Positions 41,858 through 54,160 are shown, numbered from the stretch's first letter. The stretch: DNA of 64,000 nucleotides from Cercophora sp. LCS_1 (GCA_036250225.1 JAPZLL010000004.1:744001-808000); one strand, 5' to 3'. The notes: a model not told the origin generated them from the letters alone. Numbers and translations: made by a program.

Positions 41858-43872
41858 ATGGGGTGGACAGGTCTTAGACGGAGGACGGGTTTTGACCCCG
41901 TCGCGCTCGAGAAGTTTAGCGTCGCCGCCGCGAACCGCCTCGCGCCCGCCTGGCCTCGAATTCGGCGCTTCTCCACGAGCCGCCAGGCCGTTGTTCTCGC
42001 GGTCGCCCTTATCATCGCCTGGCTCGTTTGCCTACAGCTAAGCCTCCTCTCGTCAGAATGGACCTCATCATTGGGCTTCATCAGCATTCCCGGGTTTCTC
42101 AGGTCCCCCAAACGGATGACCTCGGCCTACAACACCCTCCCTCCGCTTGCCGAGCGCATCCCATGTTATGGCCCTCGAGGCCATCTACTCTCGGAGAGCC
42201 CAGACGACGACCTGGAAGAGATTGAGCTGAGCCAGCGTACGAACGCACCGATCCCCCCTGAGCAATCTCTGGCGCTAACAGATCGTGACAGCGTACCCGA
42301 TGCCGTGGTCCGGTTCCTACGAAGCGCTCGGTCTCGATCAGACATGGATGACGGCCGAAGGACGATACGCACCTTATGGCTACGGCGAGAAGACAGACAA
42401 GTACAACCGAACGAAGGTGGACTGGGACAAGGTAGATTGGGGAAAGCTTCAGAATCAGTGCTTCGAGAGGAACCGACATCGATTTCCCTCGGCCGCGAAG
42501 AGATTCGAGGACTCGCGTGAAACGATACGATTCGCCTTCCGAAATGATACCCGCATCCCCGAGGTTCGCCAGTGGCACCAGTTCAACCAGACACAGCGCA
42601 CTGCTCTTGTCGTGCGCTCCTGGCGCGGGTACGACTATACCCCTGAAGACATGTACTACCTTCGCTCGTTGGTGGCCGAGGCGGCGCTGAGGTCGGGCGG
42701 CGAGTACCAGGTCATTCTGCTGGTCGACATGCGGGAGTCGGAGGAGAACATTTTCAAGTCGGAGGAGCGCTACAAGCTGGGCTTCAAGAACTCGGGTGTG
42801 CCCAAGGAATTCGAGTCCATCACGGTTTTGTGGGACGATCATTTCCTGCAATCGTGGTACCCCGAGGTTCCCGAGCACAGGTATGACACGAATCGAATCT
42901 GCAACATGGCGTCGCACAAAGGGCGCGTCATTATTCGCGTCACAGGAATGCTAACGGCCGCTTCGCAGGACCATGTGGCAAGTCTACCAACCAATGCAGC
43001 TGCTAGCGCTGCACTATCCCGAATTCGACCACTTTTGGCAGCTCGAGCTCGACATGCGATTCACGGGCGACGCCGGCAAATACCTCGACCGCATGGCCGA
43101 CTTTGCTCGTCGCGAGCCACGGAAGCAAGCCCTCGAGCGAGCCACCTTTCAACACATGCAGCAGCAAATTGGCGACTACAAGCAGTTCTCAGCCGCCGTC
43201 GACCGCGCCAATGAAGGCGGTGCCTACATCTGGGGGCCCCTCCGCCTCCCCGAGATTCCACCCATCGGGCCCGAGCCACCGGTTCGACGCCCGCAGGACG
43301 AGAACTTCAAATGGGGCGTCGGCGAAGACGCCGATGTGATCGTCACCTCCATGTGCAACAACGCCTCAGCGGCCCACTCGTGGGTCTTCCGCGACTGGCT
43401 GCACGGCTTCGCGTCCGGCCTCGACACACCGCGCTTCTTCTGCCCGCCCGCCATTACGCGCACCAGCCGCGCGCTCCTCTTCGTCATCCACCAAGCCCAG
43501 ATCGACCACGGCATCCGCATCCCCAGCGAGGCAACCCCGCCGAGCTTCGCGCTCTGGCACGGTCTCAAGCTAAGCTTCCCGCAACAACCCGTCTTCTGGA
43601 AAGTCCACGACGACACCGCCTTCCAACAAGAATGGTGGAAAGGCGGGCCAGCCAACAGCTCGACGGGCGTAGGCCCCGACTCGCTCGAACACCCACGCGG
43701 CATCGGGCTGACCTTTTGGTGGGAATCCGACTGGGGGCGCAAAATCTACGACGCATGGCAAGGCTACGAACTTGAAGAAGGCGTCGCCTTCCCCTGGCTC
43801 CTGACCAAACACGACGACAAAGTCTACGCGCCCAACATAGTTGTACACCCAATGAAGCATCGCAAAGACTAA
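41858..43872 (+). CDS. DUF3405 type II membrane protein
   Basis: Three exons (41858-42236, 42292-42880, 42969-43872) give 623 residues. A basic N-terminus precedes one transmembrane helix (AVVLAVALIIAWLVCLQLSLL, about residues 48-68), as in Golgi type II glycosyltransferases. The luminal part has ALVVRSWRGYDYTPEDMYYLRSLVAEAAL, YQVILLVDMR, EHRTMWQVYQPMQLLA, FWQLELDMRFTGD and GIGLTFWWESDWGR, which fit the fungal DUF3405 family. The nucleotide-sugar-like alpha/beta pattern and an ELDMR acidic motif in place of DxD suggest a glycosyltransferase; activity is unproven. Several N-glycosylation sequons are present. Confidence 0.88.
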
Positions 43873-44979
43873 AACAGCCGTCATCTCTTCAAGAAAAAAA
43901 CCTTATGTGTTGTGTATATTTGCATGGGCATGGCGCGGGCGGGCATGTTGAACGGTTTCTATTCGTGTTTTCTCTCTGGTCATCAAACCAACAACCATTT
44001 TCCCTGTTCATCTTTCTTCCCTGAATGTGGACATGTATAAACTTTTTTGGAGACGGTTGTTTGGCTTTGCCTTTGGCTTTGGTTGGCATGGCGGATATAA
44101 CGGAACGACGTGGCGTGGGGGGGGTTGGGAACGAGCCACACACACACACACACACATGTGGGAAACGGAGTCTGGAGTTCTTTTTAAACCGTCTCTCTGT
44201 ACATGCATCTACTGTCTGTTGATGAGACGGCAAATCTTCTCTACGCCTTTTTGTCAACTGCAGTATATTATCTCTTGTAGTATATCCCATGTCTCGAGGT
44301 CGGGCTTGCGTTTCCACGCAAGCCTTGCGAGACGTTAATGTCCTGTTACTTGATGATCTGGGCAGATGTGGGTGAAACCAAGCTGCCATACACAACCATA
44401 TACACTATGCGGACCCAGCGTGACATTGATAAGGGGTATGCGCGTCGTGCTTTCGATGACGATGATGATGACGATGACCGTTGGAAGTCTAGGGAAGCCC
44501 AGTCCTTGTCTCACCTGACGGGCCATCCCGAAACACAAACAGGGGTGCAGAAGGTTACACGGCTGACCGGACTTCAGCCTCCCCACCGTCCCCACCTGGG
44601 TTCTACAAAATCTTCTTCGCCCTGTATCTCTGGCGCAGCACAACACGGACAGTAACGCACGAAATGCCGCCTTCACGACAAAACGGTGGTTGCTGTGACA
44701 CGGTGTAATTGCTAGGTTTGGTGGTTGTCAGTCCTCCGCGGGACTCGCCCAAGGACGTACCTCGAGCCGACAAGCCACTGACTCGGTATATAGGTTGCAG
44801 ACAGAAAAATCTCATCTCAAAGAGAACAAACTCACGAGGAGGCCAACTCGACATCTCCGGGACACAGAGGAGCAGATGGCCCCCGCCCAAAACCCCACAA
44901 CTCCGATCAATGAGCACTCGATCTTCCCGCCTCCGTTTCTAACGGCAGTCTCTTCCCTTGTTAAACGACCGCCTCAACG
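43873..44979. other. Convergent intergenic region with microsatellites
   Basis: Between two converging genes. Contains (CA)10 at 44137-44156 and a GAT/GAC-rich stretch near 44,455-44,480. No gene supported. Confidence 0.5.
44137..44156. repeat. (CA)10 microsatellite
   Basis: Ten perfect CA units, likely to vary between strains. Confidence 0.85.
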
Positions 44980-47896
44980 CTAATACTCCCCAGGCCCCGG
45001 GCCGAACGTCTCGCCATCTTTTAGGTGCTTGAGCGTGCATGCATTGTCTTCGCAACCTAGGCTAACGACCTTGTTCCCCCACCAGTCGAGTTTGACGTCC
45101 CCCAACGCGAAGAAAATGATGATGAATGAGACTGCAATTCCAGTGCTGAAGGCGGCCGATAAGACGAAGTTGTACTTGGACCAGAACCCTACAAACCGGT
45201 TCTTGCACCATATCCAAGACAACCAGCTGATCCAGACGGACGGGATGACGTAGGAGAGATTGTAGGGCGCCCAGAGCGCGCAGCCGTACAGGATCAGGAC
45301 AGGATGTACCTGTCTGAGCCACTTTTGCTGGGGGAGCCGACGTTGAAGCAGCCAAATAGCGAGGGAGAGAGCTGCGCCCAGCGGCCAGCCCGCCATCAAG
45401 GCCTTGTACTGGCCATGACCTCCAAATATCTTCTTTGGCCCGATGGTACCCCACATGATGGACGCCGTGAAGAAGGTGTGCAACCCAGGACATGTCATCT
45501 TGTTGGGAGCCTTGTCTGTGCAGACGTCAGGGATTCCGTTCAGCTGGAAGTCAAGGAGTGCCGTGGAAATAAATGTCGAGAGCACCGTTGCCACCACCTG
45601 GGCCATGAAGGTATGGCGGGGCGGGAGCTTGACATAGTGGGCCAGCTTGAGGTCGTTGGCAAAGGCCAGTGTTTGGACACAAGTGATGACCCTGGCCAGA
45701 TTAGCTGGTGCTTGACTGCACTGGGGTCAGACCGCTACTAACCCATATGTTTTGAAGTAGTTCACGGCCACAGCGTTGCCCTCGCTGATGACGCCGCCAA
45801 TGAACTCGGCGAGTACATTTAGAAACACCTCCACACCCGTGATGGCCTTGACTATCCCGATCGGGACCACAAAAACAAAGCACATCAGCAGTCCGTACAG
45901 AATAACTGCCGGCGTGGTATTTGTTCCGAAATCCGCAATGCCAACGGCCCCGCACGCGACTGCGATAATGAGCAGAATAAAGTACCACCACTCGGGGACT
46001 GGAAGAGTTAGCAGTTGTGCTAGGACATGCCGAGAGTGGAGCGTTCAACACACCTTCAGTGTACTTGGCCATTAGCCGGTTGTGGACATCTAGGTATTGA
46101 GCTGTTCCCGACTCTTTTGCCTTCCAAAACCCCTTGATCAGGTTCTTGAAGCCCAGCATCAACTCGTATCGGTGGTTTAGGGCCACGTACTGTCAACGAC
46201 CGCGCCTGTCAGCAAAGAAGACAAGGTAGTGGGAGAACTGGGTAACCAACAACGAGAGTAGCCGGGTAGATGGCGAAGAAAAACATGTACACAACCAGAT
46301 TTCCCGCCCCAAGATAGACTGGAGAGTACGCCTCATATTTGTCCTTGTCAAGGATTCCTTTCCCGTCGATCGCCCTGGACACGTCGTAAGGGTGACCCGT
46401 GTTGTCCCAGGGGCTGTTGGTATTGATGGGTAAGTACGCCGTGAAGAAGGAATTCGAGAACCAAACCGCCATGACCACAAATGAGGACATGACGCTTCCG
46501 ACGAACTTGTTGGCCGTAGTGAAGAAAGGAATCATCAGCGGATCAGTGCCATCCCACTGCAGGACGTTCCAGTCGAATGTGGGCCATGGGTTGAATCCAA
46601 GGCCGTTTTTGAACCCGGAAATGGCTGAAAGCACAATGTTGTTGGGGCTGATCCAAGTGATCCAGCTGAAACTGCCCAAGGCTGTGAACAGCGAGTCTGG
46701 TATCCAGAACCAGACGAACATGCAGCCAAATGCGTACAGAAAGAATTTGTATCGCGCCACTCGATACCACTTTCCAAATGGGCCTTCGACCTCGAGGTTC
46801 TCTTTGCTGTGGAAAGCAGTGTTGAGTGCGATGGTGGACAGGGACGCGGGCCAGACGCAGTAAGATGGGTATACAAGGAAGCGCCGGGTGAGGCCAGCTA
46901 CGCCGTACCCAATCAGGTTGGTCGACAAGGCGACTAGAATCTGGTAGCTGAATTGGCCTGCGTACTTTTGGTTGAACCATATCGGAAGATACTGGACCCA
47001 CACAATGTTGGCAGTGTAAGCTCCCCCAGTCGAAACAGTGGCCATTATTGTGATGAGCATGTGCTCCTTCTTGCTGAAAGGGCCGGGGTTTAAGCTATGG
47101 CGGACGCCCGATAGAGTAAAGCCCCAGTCAGGGAGAAAGCGGTCGCATAGTTTTCCGAGCGGGTATGACAACAGCTGGGCGACATTGGAACCGATGTAAA
47201 CGGGTGGGAACCGAATCGAGAACAACTGGTTGATGGCGGCGATGATCACAGAAAACATCAAGCCAATGACCCACGCGCGAATCGTCGAGGACGGCATGTA
47301 CAGATCGTCATGGTTGTCGACGACTGATCGAACTTCCGAGTACGGACTGTTGCTGGTAATCAGAGCAGCCTCGAGCTTCATCTCGTATATCAAATGCGCA
47401 TGTTCCTCTGGCTTCTCGAACGCGTCATCGTTACCTGCCCACCAGTTAGTCGGACCAGAGTAATCGAGGCTCGCCGAAGAAAACTAACCCAAGAACTCCT
47501 TGATTCTGTCGATAACCGTCTGAGGGAAATTGGGGTCCCGCTCGTGAAGCTTGAGCACCTTCTCTATGAGCTGCACAGCAATTAGCCATCTGCGGAGAAG
47601 CCCAGCAAAAGAGTGCCAGCGTACCGTCTTGACTTCCTCGAGTGTCATTTGATCGGCAATCGCGCTGGCTTGCTGGAGGTCTGAGTCGGTGACGTTGAGC
47701 TCCCTGCGGACGCGTATATCAGTGCTGCGAATACTTGGCTACAGGGGACTAGCACGAACGCCTTGACGAAGCGGGGCAGAGACGCATCCTCCACAATCGA
47801 TAGCTTCCTTGATTGTGTGATTGTCATTTCCACCGTCCCGTCCATCTCGATGGGTGGGCCCGAGGACATGTCATCCTTCACACCGGTGGTCGACAT
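44980..47896 (-). CDS. Oligopeptide transporter (OPT family)
   Basis: About seven exons starting at ATG 47896 (MSTTGVKDDMSSGPP) and ending GETFGPGPGEY, with the main exon about 47435-46250. Roughly 850 residues with more than a dozen hydrophobic helices. Family landmarks: SPYSEVRSVVDNHDDLYMPSSTIRAW, LSYPLGKLCDRFLPDWGF, SLNPGPFSKKEHMLITIMA (the NPGPF motif of OPT proteins), FVWFWIPDSLF and KIFGGHGQYKALMAG (a form of the KIPPR-like block). OPT proteins import tetra- and pentapeptides, glutathione or metal chelates with protons across the plasma membrane. First junction uses GTGCTAG as donor and needs acceptor GGGAG to stay in frame, so the N-terminal model is the least certain part. Confidence 0.9.
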
Positions 47897-49709
47897 TGTT
47901 CCTGGGCTGCCTGTGTGGCAATCTAGGTATTGATGGCGTGGTGAATTCGAAGGGCGACACTCAGGTCGCTTGAGGGGCGGCAGAGAGGAAGCACCAGACG
48001 AGGGACGGAGGAATGATGATTGGAAATAGGAACGAGTGTATTGCCACGGCAGGCTACTGGCCAAGGCGCCCTGGTATCAAATAGGGCAGCGGGGCGCTAA
48101 GGTATGGTTGGTGATGGACTTGTCGCGGGTGAGGGTTGGGATGATTCTGCGAGGACGACACCACAAGGCGGGATGCTCAATTTGTTGGTGTGCTGAGGGG
48201 CCCACCTTCCTCGCTGAAAAGTACCTTGCATGTTGTTGAAGAAGCACCTAGGAGCAGCGTCCCAGATTCGAGACTGGAGCACGAGGCAGGAGCATGCCTG
48301 GGCAGCCCAAGAGACAGGCAGGGAAGGCGCCCCTGGGGTTGATGCCAGACCATCCCTGTGAGATATTTGCTCGGAGGCCCCCTCACGGTGCTGTTTCTCA
48401 CGTGGGCCTCTGTAGTGGGGCTGTATTTGCTAGGTCGTTTCTCTGGAAAGTCAGGGAAAGGGGCATTAAAACGCACGTGGCATCATTTCAGGGCTGCGGC
48501 AGAAATGGGACAAAAGTCTGTCTGGCAGCAGAGGTTTTAGAAGTTTGCGTCTGCACATGCCCTTGACTAAACTCGTTATTGCCGCCAATTGCTGTTTCCT
48601 TCTGAGGTGGCGACAAGGGAAATCGGCACACTGAACCCAGTCCACGTCACGTTAAGGGGTTGAGACGGCCGTTGTACATTTAAATCGGTGATATTCAAGG
48701 ACTTTGGTACCCCTTTCACCGTTATTCGGTACCCGAATCTCGATTGGGGCGTTTGATTTTGTATCTATCCCCCTTCTTTCTGAAAAACACCCCTTTTGAC
48801 ACTTCAGCGTGTGACACTGATGTTTGGGGACTTGGGCGGGCAATGACGCCTGCTCTGAAGCGGGAAATCAGGTAGACAACCTTTGAAAACTCGGGGCCAA
48901 CAGAGACAAGTGGAGACTATACTCAGGGCACACAAGTTTCATTGGAAGGTACAAGAGGTTTACTGCCCTGGGGCTTTTCGTCCAGCTTGATCTATTCTCT
49001 CCCCATCAAATCGAGAAAACGATGGACCTTCAGGAAAGCCCCCTTCCTTTGCCTTGATGTTTCCTTCTCCTAGTCGCCTTGCTGGCCTCTCAGCTGGTAG
49101 ACTTTCTTCAAGTTGGCTTTCGCCTCCTTTATCTTCGCTGCATCTGGGATCAACGATTCCGACTGTGCTTCTTGCAATTCACGCATTGCTTGTATCTATT
49201 GAGGCAGGCGCCGGGAAACCCTCCGCCGCACCTTTCCCAATTTTTCGGTTCTGCAGATACCTTCCGCTGAACGGAGGAATCCCCAGGAAGAATTGGAAAG
49301 CTTGTTGGAGGACTGAGGCGGAGGCCTTTCCAATCCAACCATGTACTTGCACCGGTCCACCGGCAACAACCAGGTGTCACCGCACGTATCGGTCATCCAC
49401 GGGGCCAAAAGGGTGTTGCGGGAGTATGAACCTTCTCCACTTCCTCTCCTCACGCACGCTGCTACGTCCGGAAACCGCACCACACAATTTCATGTAAAGT
49501 GGCTGCACACGAGTGTATTTGTACCTAGGGAGCCCTTTGTACCTTAGAAGCCTTTACAGGCCTTGGAATGTATTTCTAGACGTCCGAAACCGGTGGTGTT
49601 CTCATCTAGCAAAATCACCAACGCATGTGTCGAGTCAACCGTGAGCTGAAGTCGGACAAGTCGATACCAATCCCACGATGGAAGCAAGTACCAAGTATTC
49701 TTCGTCTAG
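47897..49709. other. Intergenic, no gene supported
   Basis: About 1.8 kb upstream of the OPT gene, up to the transposon. Should contain the OPT promoter. Short frames (48294-48566, 49054-49497) have no recognisable content. Confidence 0.45.
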
Positions 49710-49711
49710 TA

Positions 49712-49759
49712 ACGTGCGTTATAAGCGAGTTAGCCATATAAGCGAGTTAGCCACTTTCC
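49712..49759 (+). repeat. Left terminal inverted repeat
   Basis: 48 bp starting ACGTGCGTTATAAGCGAG. It contains two direct copies of a 16-bp word (TATAAGCGAGTTAGCC) one base apart. It matches the right end at 47 of 48 positions. Confidence 0.93.
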
Positions 49760-49810
49760 AACGCGACGCGCCCCCCTTGCACAAAACAACAAATTCCTCC
49801 ACAACCAAAA

Positions 49811-52025
49811 ATGGAAACTCTTCCGTACGAAGCCAGGGTTAATCTAGCCCTTGAAGCTATTCAAAGGGACCCGAAACTCAAGAACCGAACGGTAGTAAAG
49901 ATCTACAACATCAATAAGGATACCCTTCGGAACCGACGCGCCGGCCGGCCTGCACGATGCGATATATCAGCCAACTCACGCAAACTTACGGATTTAGAGG
50001 AGCAAGCGATTATTCAGTATATAACTGAGCTATGTACACGCGCATTCAACCCTCGGCTTTGTTATGTTGAAGATATGGCCAACCGACTGTTACGCGAACG
50101 CGACGCGCCCCCTGTCGGCAAGCTCTGGGCTTACAACTTCGTCAAACGCCAACCAGAGCTCCGAACGCGTTTATCACGTAAATACGACTACCAGAGGGCT
50201 AAATGCGAAGATCCAAAGATTATTGGCGAGTGGTTTGCCCTTGTGCATAACACAAAGGCCAAATACGGTATTCTTGATGAGGATACGTATAATTTCGACG
50301 AGACCGGTTTTATAATAGGCATTATCACTCCCACCATGGTAGTTACTACCTCAGATGGCCGTAGTAGGGCTAAACAGGCCCAGCCTGGCAATCGAGAGTG
50401 GGCTACAGTCATCCAAGGGGTGAATTCTCAGGGCTGGGCCATCCCGCCATTTATCATCTTAGCCGCGCAGTACCACCTTGCTAATTGGTATCAAGAATGC
50501 AACCTTCCGGCCACCTGGCGCATTGCAACAACCGACAATGGCTGGACTACGAATGAGAAAGGCATGGATTGGATTTGGCATTTCGATTTGCATATATCGT
50601 CTCGTACAAAGGGCAAATATCGGCTTCTAATCCTCGATGGCCACGAGAGCCACCACTCCGATGAATTTGAGACCTATTGCCAGGCATATGATATTATTAC
50701 GCTCTGTATGCCTGTACACGCCTTATATCTACTTTAGCCTTTAGATGTTGGTTGTTTTGGGCCGCTGAAGAAGGCGTACGGCCATCAGATTGAGTAGTTG
50801 ATACGGATGAGTATTACACACATTAGTAAGCTGGAATTTCTCTGTTCGTTTAAAGAAGCGTTTTTGTTACGGCCTGCTCCAAGTGCTCCTGGGGAGGGCT
50901 TGGCAAAGACAGATTGTAAGAGCGGACAGGGTCCAATGCTCTGGGAGGTGGGTGCAAGGTGACTGAGTGAAGGCTAGGACAACTCTCGAAGGGTGATACA
51001 CTGTCAAGCAGATCGTAGACTCCAAGGTCCCGGACGATGGGTCTCACTGAGCGATGCTCAAGAACAATGTATTGCTAGCGTGAGGATCCAAGAGTCCTCA
51101 CACGGTTGTGGGCACAACCATCGTATCTATATACATGCGATGTTCCCCTGGACCCGAGGTTTCCCCTCCCCGGGTCCCGTGGACCCGAGGCTTCCCCGCC
51201 CCGGGTCCGGTCTGGACCCGGGTGTCTGCCGTCCTGGGTCCATTCTTACTGGTCGTCTCCGGACCCGGATGTGTCTCTGCTCGGGTCCTCTCCCATTGGT
51301 TCCGCGGGGGCGGGGCGGAGTGCTGCGTCCTGGGCTTCGATGATTGGTGCTCGGGGTTGGTCCGTGCTTCCCCGTTGAGGTCATGACTTGGGTCGTGACA
51401 GTTTTTTGCTTCAATTACGGAAAAGAATATCCAGGGGGGCTTTGCCGGCACTGGCCTTGTGCCTTACAACCCAAAGAGGGTAATATCGAAGCTGGATGTG
51501 CGTATTCGAATACCAACACCCCCAACCTCAGGCTTAGCTACACCACTACTTTGGGTCTCCCAAACGCCACATAACCCTCGAGAGGCCACCTCACAGTCAA
51601 TACTTATCAAAAATCGAATTTCCACTCATCAGGGTAGCTCTCCAACCCCAATGCTTACTGCAGTGGACCAATTTACCAAAGGAGCGATGGCAATTATGCA
51701 CGAGGTAGCTCTTCTTCGTGCCGAGAACTCTTCGCTACGCAAGGCCAATGAGGGGCTTAGTAAGCGACGGAGAGCCAAAAAAACGCGTGTACGGCTTGGA
51801 GGGTCACTTACTGTACAGGAGGCACAGGATTTACTAGATCAGAAGGCCGTGGGTGAGCAGTTAGCTCAGGAAACACGCCAAAGTGGTGGTGGTACAGGGG
51901 GGTCCCGTACGAGAATTCAGTATTGTGGCGTGTGCGGCAAGCCTGGCCATAATGCGCGCACTTGCAAGGAGGCTGCAGAATCGTCTGATTCATCTGTTTC
52001 TGATTCAGTTATTGTTATTTCCTAG
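49811..52025 (+). pseudogene. Inactivated Fot1/pogo transposase
   Basis: Begins METLPYEARVNLALEA with a helix-turn-helix/CENP-B-type N-terminus (NRTVVKIYNINKDTLRNRR), then a Tc5-type DNA-binding stretch (CYVEDMANRLLRERD, VGKLWAYNFVKRQPEL) and the DDE catalytic core: first Asp in YNFDETGF, second in LLILDGHESHHS. An in-frame TAG at 50735-50737 stands just before PLDVGCFGPLKKAYG, which holds the third Asp, and another TAG is at 50795-50797. The solo LTR interrupts the frame at 50865; ignoring it and one target duplication, the frame continues for 557 codons to the stop at 52023-52025. The C-terminus has a coiled coil and a CCHC zinc knuckle (CGVCGKPGHNARTC). Both premature stops are consistent with CAG to TAG changes. 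Confidence 0.9.
50865..51400. mobile_element. Solo LTR of a retrotransposon
   Basis: 536 bp with TG...CA ends in the form TGTTACG...CGTGACA, flanked by a 5-bp duplication GTTTT (50860-50864 and 51401-51405). No internal retrotransposon domain is present, as expected after recombination between two LTRs. The interior has GC-rich imperfect repeats of GGACCCG/CGGGTCC type between about 51,150 and 51,300. Superfamily (Gypsy or Copia) cannot be told from the LTR alone. Confidence 0.88.
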
Positions 52026-52066
52026 TGTTGTGGTTGTTTAATTGAGGATTGTTGTGGTAAGGTGGT

Positions 52067-52114
52067 GGAAAGTAGCTAACTCGCTTATATGGCTAACTCG
52101 CTTATAACGCACGT
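52067..52114 (-). repeat. Right terminal inverted repeat
   Basis: Reverse complement of the left repeat with one C/T difference, at the position 7 bases from its inner end; the double 16-bp word is kept. Confidence 0.93.
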
Positions 52115-52336
52115 TAATCACGTGAATAAACCCACATTCGGATTGTGCGAATCAGAGGCCATCGGGTTTGAACTCCCAAAAGCACTTCCCTGTCAAGTCG
52201 TCGACCTGGTTTCGGGCCAAACCCTCTTCACGGGACACTGCAGTAGACCCTCAGCCTCTTCAACACAAACACCCGACTGCGAGAAAACCAATATCCCTGT
52301 TTTGTATCTTCCATTTATAACCATACGTTGCACAGA

Positions 52337-53711
52337 ATGCCCGTTTGTCCGTCCTGCCCAGGCCGCTCGTTCGGGTCGGAAGAGGCATTGGGCCAGCATC
52401 GAGTGGCCAAGCACTCTGCCCAGCTGCCGATGCAAATGCTCCCAAAGCTGGAAAAGCCCCAAGCAACACCGAAGCCTCGAACTTCCCTTTCCGCCGCTCG
52501 TCGTCGCGAGAACCAGATCCAAGTAGGTCTGCGAAACGAAGAGCCAATTCACACCATCGGGGCAGCAGATCTTCAACCCTCCGCCACACCAGTGTCCAGC
52601 ACTGAGCCCCATGAACTCATCTGCAGCTACAACTGGCACGGATCCAAGGGCTTCCATGCCCCTGGTGAGCACCTCTCCTCTCCTTCCAATCCCCAAGAGA
52701 TCGTCTCTAACAAAGCTCAAACTCCCAGGACATGCACCCTTCTGGCAAGGCCTTCCCCTCCCCAAAACCGTCCCAAAGGACCGAAACCTCAAAGGCGGCC
52801 CCCCCAACCACCTCGCAGGCTGGGAAAAGACCAAATACCCCTTTCAGCAAGTCTTCCAAGCCACCCTCCAAATGAACCCAACCACCCGCTTCACCAACAC
52901 GTCCATCATCGTAACCCGCAACTCCCTCCGCAAGCTCCTCGATTTCTGCTCCAACAAATCCCAGGACTCGTTCCGAATCAACATGTCTCTGGTACAAAAC
53001 ACCCTCCTCATCGAACAGCACGACAGCAAGTACATGGCGTCCCAGAACCAAGGCTGGGGCCACAGCTTCGAGCGGACCTTTACCAGATTCCCCGCCGGGC
53101 TGGAGAGCAGTACCGCCCATGACCGGTTCTTGCGTTACAAAATCGGACATCTGGAATGTGTGGTTGGGTTCGAAGTGGATGCTTGCTATCATGCTCCAAA
53201 TAATACTAACCTAGACGACGCGATCGATCTGGAGAACCTCTCGCTGGGCGAAACAATGGGGAAAGGGACGGGAAAGGGGCCAATGAAACAAAAGGTATCA
53301 ACAGAAAAGGGCGTTATGGGAAAAGGGGCAGACATGGAGGTAATGCCTCAATCAACTTGCGCGGAACTGAAATCAACCGCCCGCAAATCGAAACCGCTCA
53401 ACGCCATCCTCCCACAGCTCTGGTTCGGCCGGACACCCTGGTTAATCATAGGCTCACACACCGACGGGACCTTTGACAAGATCACCGTGACGGATGCAGC
53501 GGCGCATTTCAAGCAGTGGGAAACGGAGCGTCAAGTTGAGCTTGGCAAGTTGGCGGCTGTTTTATCCGAGTTACGGGATGCGGTGAGGATGAATAACGGT
53601 GAGGGGTGTGCTGCTGTCTACGAAAAGGGGAGTTATGCACGCGTGATAAAGGTTTACGCGGTAGAAAAGGGGAGGGTTGTGCCTGGGGAGATTGCGCGGA
53701 GGTTTTGGTGA
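52337..53711 (+). CDS. C2H2-finger protein of the fungal 'GGPP synthetase-like' family
   Basis: Two exons (52337-52664 and 52729-53711) give 436 residues. The N-terminus has one C2H2 zinc finger, CPSCPGRSFGSEEALGQHRVAKH (C-x2-C-x12-H-x4-H). After a linker, ELICSYNWHG starts a block with ASSIVVTRNSLRKLLDF-like text (TSIIVTRNSLRKLLDFCSN), NMSLVQNTLLIEQH, YGHTF-like GWGHSFERTFTRFP and HDRFLRYKIGHLECVVGFEVDA. This matches a group of Pezizomycotina proteins often labelled geranylgeranyl pyrophosphate synthetase, but there are no DDxxD motifs and no prenyltransferase activity should be assumed. The gene starts about 220 bases from the end of the transposon. Confidence 0.82.
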
Positions 53712-54160
53712 GGGTGGCTTGAACAAGTAGATCCCGGAATGGAACTTGGAGACTTGCATGTGAAGAAGGGCTGGGAAGGTTTCATACAACCGATGGTGGA
53801 CCGATGAGCCGGTGACTGTGAAGCCGGGGTATTCTCGGTGGTGCCGGCTTGGTCCGCATCGGTCCGTTGAACCCGAGGCGTTGCCGTTCCGCCGGACCAT
53901 CCCGGTGATTCCATCCACTTTGCGTGCTCAGTGACGGACTTTCCAACAGTGTCATTGGTGTTGGGTGTTGCTATGGGTAAACCCTAGGACAAAGTACAGA
54001 ATGCCAAGTACAAAGATCAAGCGCCAGATGCACGCTCCCCTTTTCCCACGACGCTCTGATTCGATCCACTCGCCTCCTGCCCCCCCTGCCCCATGACAAC
54101 GGGTTAGTTAGGGTTTCCAAGCCAGGGACTTCTGAAGAAGACTTGTCGGTATGCAGACTC
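53712..54160. other. Convergent intergenic region
   Basis: The 3' regions of two converging genes; nothing else seen. Confidence 0.4.

Larger units (their letters stand above)
49712..52114 (+). mobile_element. Fot1/pogo-type Tc1-mariner DNA transposon, nested insertion
   Basis: A 2403-bp element bounded by 48-bp terminal inverted repeats that differ at one position, flanked by TA on both sides (49710-49711 and 52115-52116), the target duplication of the Tc1/mariner/pogo superfamily. The interior encodes a DDE transposase of the Fot1/pogo kind with an HTH/CENP-B-like start and a zinc knuckle end. A 536-bp LTR is inserted in the transposase. The element lies between the OPT gene and the C2H2 gene and interrupts neither. 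Confidence 0.93.

Noticed and set aside
49054..49497. 147-residue plus-strand frame left of the transposon
   Set aside because: No recognisable domain; a hydrophobic stretch is present but the frame is mirrored by a similar minus-strand frame.
51098..51451. Frames over the GGACCCG repeats
   Set aside because: They lie within the solo LTR and its border; the composition comes from the imperfect GC-rich repeats, not from coding.
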